Source: Sphingobium cloacae (lineage in GTDB: Bacteria; Pseudomonadota; Alphaproteobacteria; Sphingomonadales; Sphingomonadaceae). From it: a stretch of DNA of 64,000 bases. Where the stretch lies: the NCBI RefSeq assembly GCF_002355855.1, contig NZ_AP017656.1, positions 186,001 to 250,000 of the forward strand, read 5' to 3'. The notes beneath the pieces are model-generated. The model had not been told where the DNA came from. It ran no database searches and was given only the letters and a program-made list of their open reading frames with translations. Both the position numbers and the translations under genes were made by a program. Positions 60,321 through 64,000 of this stretch are shown piece after piece (the stretch's first letter is position 1; each line of letters begins with the position of its first letter).

Positions 60321-62620
60321 GCCTTGCCTCCGGACGCGGCAACCGGGCGCTCCTCACTTATGTCAGACGCGGCCGCCTTGTTGCGCAAGCGCGCGATCGC
60401 CAGGGCTGCAAACTGGTAGGCGAGGATGGATTCCGCGCCTTGGTTGAGGTTCACCCGATCCACCTGCAGGCCATCGTAGCAACCGCCATCGGGGCTCGCG
60501 ATCCGCACGCCGAGGTCATTTGCGCCAAGATACCAGGCAAACGCGGCTTCGGCATGGTCCCGCCAGCGGCGATCGCCGTCCTGCGCGAATGCGAGCGTGC
60601 AGGCATCGATCGTCGCCCAGGCCTCGAGCGGCTGCTGATCGAAGGCACGCGGCGGTTGAAAGGCCGCGCCGAAGCTTTGGGTGCCGACCGGCCGGAAATG
60701 GCCTTCCGGAGCGGTCTGCTGGCGCCGGAGCCAGTCCAGCGCCTCCAGGGCGTCCTGTCGCATGTCCGTGCGACCGAGAACGGTACTCGCCAGCAGCAGT
60801 GCTTCCGGCAGGCGGGCATTGTCATAGGCAAGGACCGGCTCGAACCACGTCCAGGCGTCCCGCCTTACTGTACGAAGCAGGTCGAGCAGCTCCCCGGCGA
60901 ACGATTCAAGTTGAAGCCTTGCCGGTCGGTGGCCCGGGTACACGCTGAGATGCGCTGCTAGGCCGAGAATGGCGAAGGCGCGGGCGCGGGGGCTGGTGAG
61001 GAATGCGCTTGCCGGGATCACCTTGTCTGCGAGCGCCGTCGCCCAGAGCTTGAGACCGTGATTGCGGGTGAGCTCGGCCGTACGGCCGATCGCCCAGACA
61101 GCGCGGCCGAAGCTGTCCTGCGAGCCTTCCTGTTCGAGCCAGTTCCGGTTGAAAGCCATGAAGTTGCGAAAGCGCTGTGACTGCTCGTTCCAGGCAAGGT
61201 CGACGAACGAGGCGTAGGTAGGCGCCAGGGCAAGCGCGCGCTTGGCCTCGATTCGCTCTGCTTCGAACTGCGTGGCGAGCATCAGCGCGCGGGCGTTATC
61301 ATCGAGGCAATAGCCATGGCGCCGGTCGGGGACGGTGGACCGACTGTGCTGCAGCATACCGCACCCATCGGTCAGCCGCGCCACGGCGCTGAGGCTTGGC
61401 TTCGGCGGCTTCGACTTGGAGGCATGGAGCTGCACGACGCCCGGCTTACCAAAGACCTCGATGCGCGCCCGCTGAAAAAGCGTCGTATAGCGCTCCGCCA
61501 CCACAGGCCAGATCATGTCACGGCCGGCTTGATAAGCGTTGCGCCGCATCTCGTCGCGAAGGTTCCTGTTGGACAGAACGGCGCCCACGGATCCGGCGAG
61601 CGCCTCGGGCGAACCGAAGGGGACCAGCTGACCGCGACGCCCGGCGAGCAACTCCTGCGCGTGCCAATAGGGGGTAGAGATCACCGCCTTGCCCAAGCCG
61701 ACAGCGTAGGCGAGCGTTCCGCTCGTGATCTGCGCCTCGGAGAGATAGGGCGTCACATAGATGTCGCAGGCCGAGAGCCACGCCTGCAAGGTCGGCGCGT
61801 CGACATACTCGTTCACGAAGCGCACATGGCTCTCGAGACCGAGGCGGCGGACGCGACTTGCCAGCTCGTCGCGGTAGCGTTCGCCCTCGCGCGCCGCCAG
61901 ATGAGGGTGCGTCGCGCCGAGGACGATGTATACGAGATCTGGATGGTCCTTCACGAGGCGATAAAGCGCTTCGATCATCACCTCGATGCCCTTGTTTGGG
62001 GAAAGCAGGCCGAAGGTCAGGATGACGCGATGGCCGTCGAGCCCGAAGCGGTGCTTGTGGAAGGCTGGGTCCAGGAAGGGCAGATCGGGGATGCCATGCG
62101 GGATCACGGCGATCTTGCCGGCCGCCACCTCCATGTCACGGGTAAGAATCGTTCGGCCCATCTCGGTCATGACGACCAGGCGGGATGACCGCTCGGCGAG
62201 AGCGCGCATCACCCGTCGTTGATCCGGGTCGGGCTGCGTCAGCACCGTGTGAAGCGTCGTCACGACCGGCGCCCGAAGCCTCTCGAGCATCGGCAGCAAG
62301 TAGCCGCCTGCCTTCCCACCGAAGATGCCGAATTCATGCTGAACGCAGATGACGTCCGGATTGAGCGCATTGAGGTGGTCCGCAGCCGCCAGGTAGGCGT
62401 CGGGATCGTCCTGCGCGATCTCGTAGCCTACTTCCTCCGGGTAGCGGTGCCGCGTCCCAGGATCGTTCATCGCGACAGTGGAGAGACTGGCGTCGGGCGA
62501 TATCTGGCGCAGCGCGTCGTGCAGATCGGCGGTGAAAGTCGCGATGCCGCAGCGTCGAGGAGGGAAATTGCCGATCAGCGCGATGTGGCGAACCGGCGGC
62601 GTCAGAGCATAGCCGTTCAT
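60311..62620 (-). CDS. GT4 glycosyltransferase with C-terminal helical domain
   Basis: 769 residues. N-terminal GT-B glycosyltransferase (about 1-370) with G-N-F-P-P-R-R-C-G-I-A-T-F and the GT4 P-Y-L-S-E-A-Q-I-T-S-G-T-L-A-Y-A donor loop. C-terminal (alpha/alpha)-type domain (about 400-750) with H-G-Y-C-L-D-D-N-A-R-A-L and G-G-C-Y-D-G-L. With a guanylyltransferase upstream and a GH130 downstream, GDP-mannose is the likely donor, and the product a mannose oligomer or glycan. GGAGA lies before ATG 62620. Cytoplasmic. Confidence 0.82.
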   Translation of the reverse strand: MNGYALTPPVRHIALIGNFPPRRCGIATFTADLHDALRQISPDASLSTVAMNDPGTRHRYPEEVGYEIAQDDPDAYLAAADHLNALNPDVICVQHEFGIFGGKAGGYLLPMLERLRAPVVTTLHTVLTQPDPDQRRVMRALAERSSRLVVMTEMGRTILTRDMEVAAGKIAVIPHGIPDLPFLDPAFHKHRFGLDGHRVILTFGLLSPNKGIEVMIEALYRLVKDHPDLVYIVLGATHPHLAAREGERYRDELASRVRRLGLESHVRFVNEYVDAPTLQAWLSACDIYVTPYLSEAQITSGTLAYAVGLGKAVISTPYWHAQELLAGRRGQLVPFGSPEALAGSVGAVLSNRNLRDEMRRNAYQAGRDMIWPVVAERYTTLFQRARIEVFGKPGVVQLHASKSKPPKPSLSAVARLTDGCGMLQHSRSTVPDRRHGYCLDDNARALMLATQFEAERIEAKRALALAPTYASFVDLAWNEQSQRFRNFMAFNRNWLEQEGSQDSFGRAVWAIGRTAELTRNHGLKLWATALADKVIPASAFLTSPRARAFAILGLAAHLSVYPGHRPARLQLESFAGELLDLLRTVRRDAWTWFEPVLAYDNARLPEALLLASTVLGRTDMRQDALEALDWLRRQQTAPEGHFRPVGTQSFGAAFQPPRAFDQQPLEAWATIDACTLAFAQDGDRRWRDHAEAAFAWYLGANDLGVRIASPDGGCYDGLQVDRVNLNQGAESILAYQFAALAIARLRNKAAASDISEERPVAASGGKACR

Positions 62621-62675
62621 CTTACTCTCCATTCCGGGCGTCTTCGAGATCCGTGTCGCCGATCCCTTTTCCTGC

Positions 62676-63788
62676 TCACGAGGCGGCGGGCGTGGCGATC
62701 GACAGGGCGGCGGTTCGCTGCGGTCGTCGCGGTGGCGGAGGCGTCGCTTGACTGGCGCGTTGCACCAGTCGTCGTACCTCCTGGGCACGCTCCCGCGGGA
62801 TCACCAGCACGACGTCATCCGTGGCAACGATGACGAGATCGGACACGCCCAGCGCGGCAACTCGCGGCCCGCTCGTCCGAATAAGGCACCCGTGGCTTTC
62901 CAGCGCTAGGACATCGCCGTGCAGCGCATTTGCGCTGTCGTCCTGCGCTTCGATCTCATGAAGCGCATCCCAGCTCCCGATGTCGGACCATCCCACCTCG
63001 ACGGGGACCACCGCCATGCGCGCGGCGTGCTCCATCACGACATAGTCGATCGATTTCGCCTCCACGGACGCGAAGGCGGCTCTATCGGGAATCACTCGAT
63101 TGCCCTCGCGATCGGCGGTCGCCAAAGCCTTGCGAACCGATCCGAGAAGCCCCGGCGCGTGAACCGAGAGTTCCTCAATGAGGCGGTCCGAGCGGAGGAG
63201 GAAGATGCCTGCGTTCCAAACATATCGGCCATCGGCAAGCATGCGTTCCGCGCGTGCCGCCTCCGGCTTCTCGACAAACCGGTTCACCCGGCAAATCTCG
63301 CCGGAGAGCGGCTCTCCCATGTGGATATAGCCATAACCGGTCGCGGGGCGGTCTGGAGTGATGCCGAACGTCACCAGCCAGCCATCCTGGGCCAGGGGAA
63401 GAGCCCGATGCACGGCTTCGCCGAAGGACTCCACGTCCCTGATCACATGATCGCTCGGCATGACCAGCAACAACGCGTTCTCGTCCGTGCATTCGAGCGC
63501 CGCCATGGCGAGGGCGGGGGCGGTGTTGCGCCCGATCGGCTCGAGGAGCAGCCGGGAGGGTGGGCATCCCACCGCTTCGAGCTCTCGGAGGATCTGCCGC
63601 TCATGGTCCTGGCTGGCGACGACGACGGGGGAGCTTGCTTGCGCGATGCTCCTGGCGCGCAAAGCCGTCTGCTGAAGGAGGCTTTCTTCGCCTGCCAGTG
63701 GAAGGAACTGCTTCGGCGTCTGCTCTGTGGAGAGTGGCCACAGTCTCGTCCCTGCGCCGCCGGAAAGGATGACGGGGATGAGCTGCAT
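62676..63788 (-). CDS. manC: Mannose-1-phosphate guanylyltransferase
   Basis: 370 residues. Nucleotidyltransferase motifs: G-G-A-G-T-R-L-W-P-L-S, K-Q-F-L, G-R-N-T-A-P-A, M-P-S-D-H, G-Y-G-Y-I, F-V-E-K-P, W-N-A-G-I-F. The C-terminal isomerase domain of bifunctional enzymes is absent, which fits the separate PMI at 39159. Makes GDP-mannose. First gene of the minus-strand sugar operon; operator 16 lies about 150 bases upstream. Confidence 0.92.
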   Translation of the reverse strand: MQLIPVILSGGAGTRLWPLSTEQTPKQFLPLAGEESLLQQTALRARSIAQASSPVVVASQDHERQILRELEAVGCPPSRLLLEPIGRNTAPALAMAALECTDENALLLVMPSDHVIRDVESFGEAVHRALPLAQDGWLVTFGITPDRPATGYGYIHMGEPLSGEICRVNRFVEKPEAARAERMLADGRYVWNAGIFLLRSDRLIEELSVHAPGLLGSVRKALATADREGNRVIPDRAAFASVEAKSIDYVVMEHAARMAVVPVEVGWSDIGSWDALHEIEAQDDSANALHGDVLALESHGCLIRTSGPRVAALGVSDLVIVATDDVVLVIPRERAQEVRRLVQRASQATPPPPRRPQRTAALSIATPAAS

Positions 63789-63936
63789 GAATCAGGCCCT
63801 TGTCGCGAAGTCCCGCCATGGGAGCAGCGCGCTCCAGGGACACTTTTCCGATTTCCTTTCAGCGTTGGGCGCGATCCTGATGGCCGCACCCGCCGCCAAG
63901 GCTACGTGAGGGTAAGGAGGGCGCGGCTGCCCCGCC

Positions 63937-63950
63937 CTGCGCTAGATCAG
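63937..63950. promoter_or_regulatory. CTGA-N6-TCAG operator 16, one deviation
   Basis: CTGCGCTAGATCAG: fourth base C instead of A. TACCCT on the minus strand (63909-63914) is centred 32 bp away, toward the guanylyltransferase operon; this hexamer is identical to that of the usp operator. Nothing else is seen between 63789 and the right edge. Confidence 0.65.
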
Positions 63951-64000
63951 TCGTAGCATCACTGCCTGCTCATGAGGCCGGCTGTCGCGAGCGGCGGCGC

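Noticed and set aside
60353..60366. CTCACTTATGTCAG resembling another operator
   Set aside because: It has a mismatch in the core (CTCA for CTGA) and lies inside the glycosyltransferase coding region with no downstream start.

Overview
The window reads as part of a large conjugative element (plasmid or integrated conjugative element) of a high-GC alphaproteobacterium, most likely a member of the Sphingomonadales. I base this on base composition, the F-type transfer gene order typical of sphingomonad plasmids, and the flavour of the proteins. No 16S, replication or relaxase gene is present, so the assignment is an inference.

Positions 1-12423 carry one strand of an F-type type IV secretion (mating-pair formation) operon: traC (cut by the window edge), a small membrane protein, trbI, an S26 signal peptidase-like traF, traW, a small membrane protein, traU, trbC, traN, two small genes, the thioredoxin-like traF, traH and traG. 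Most junctions overlap by 1-20 bases. A short boundary zone (12424-14600) follows, with a small membrane ORF, a 5'-truncated monooxygenase remnant, a winged-helix-like gene, a ParDE toxin-antitoxin pair and a perfect 13-bp-arm palindrome.

From about 14.6 kb to the right edge the DNA is a dense stress-tolerance island. It holds chaperones and proteases (GroESL, DnaK-DnaJ-GrpE, ClpB, two Hsp20s, a DegP-type protease) and redox proteins (thioredoxin 2, peroxiredoxin, glutaredoxin, Dps). It also has envelope or ion-stress functions (Bax-inhibitor-like, HdeD, two Kef-type antiporters, cardiolipin synthase, YfdX, BON proteins, lipoproteins), a universal stress protein and signalling genes (a KaiC-like ATPase, two histidine kinases, two Crp/Fnr regulators). 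A carbohydrate module is threaded through it: phosphomannose isomerase, HAD-type phosphomannomutase and mannose-1-phosphate guanylyltransferase (a complete route to GDP-mannose), plus a GT4 glycosyltransferase with a C-terminal helical domain and two GH130 mannoside phosphorylase-like enzymes.

The main unlabelled signal is a repeated 14-bp palindrome, CTGA-N6-TCAG. I find 16 copies (13 perfect in the eight outer bases, three with one deviation), essentially one in front of each transcription unit of the island and none found in the transfer operon. In most cases a TAnnnT-like hexamer lies with its centre 31-33 bp from the palindrome centre, which is the geometry of a class II Crp/Fnr activator site at about -41.5. 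The pattern differs from the FNR/FixK box (TTGA-N6-TCAA) only in the outermost base. One of the two island Crp/Fnr proteins has an FNR/FixK-like recognition helix in which the residue contacting that outer base is changed (E-T-V-T-R instead of E-T-V/I-S-R). I infer a self-contained regulon in which an island-encoded regulator switches on chaperone, redox, envelope and mannose-polymer genes together. The gene content resembles an enlarged, differently wired relative of the enterobacterial transmissible locus of stress tolerance.
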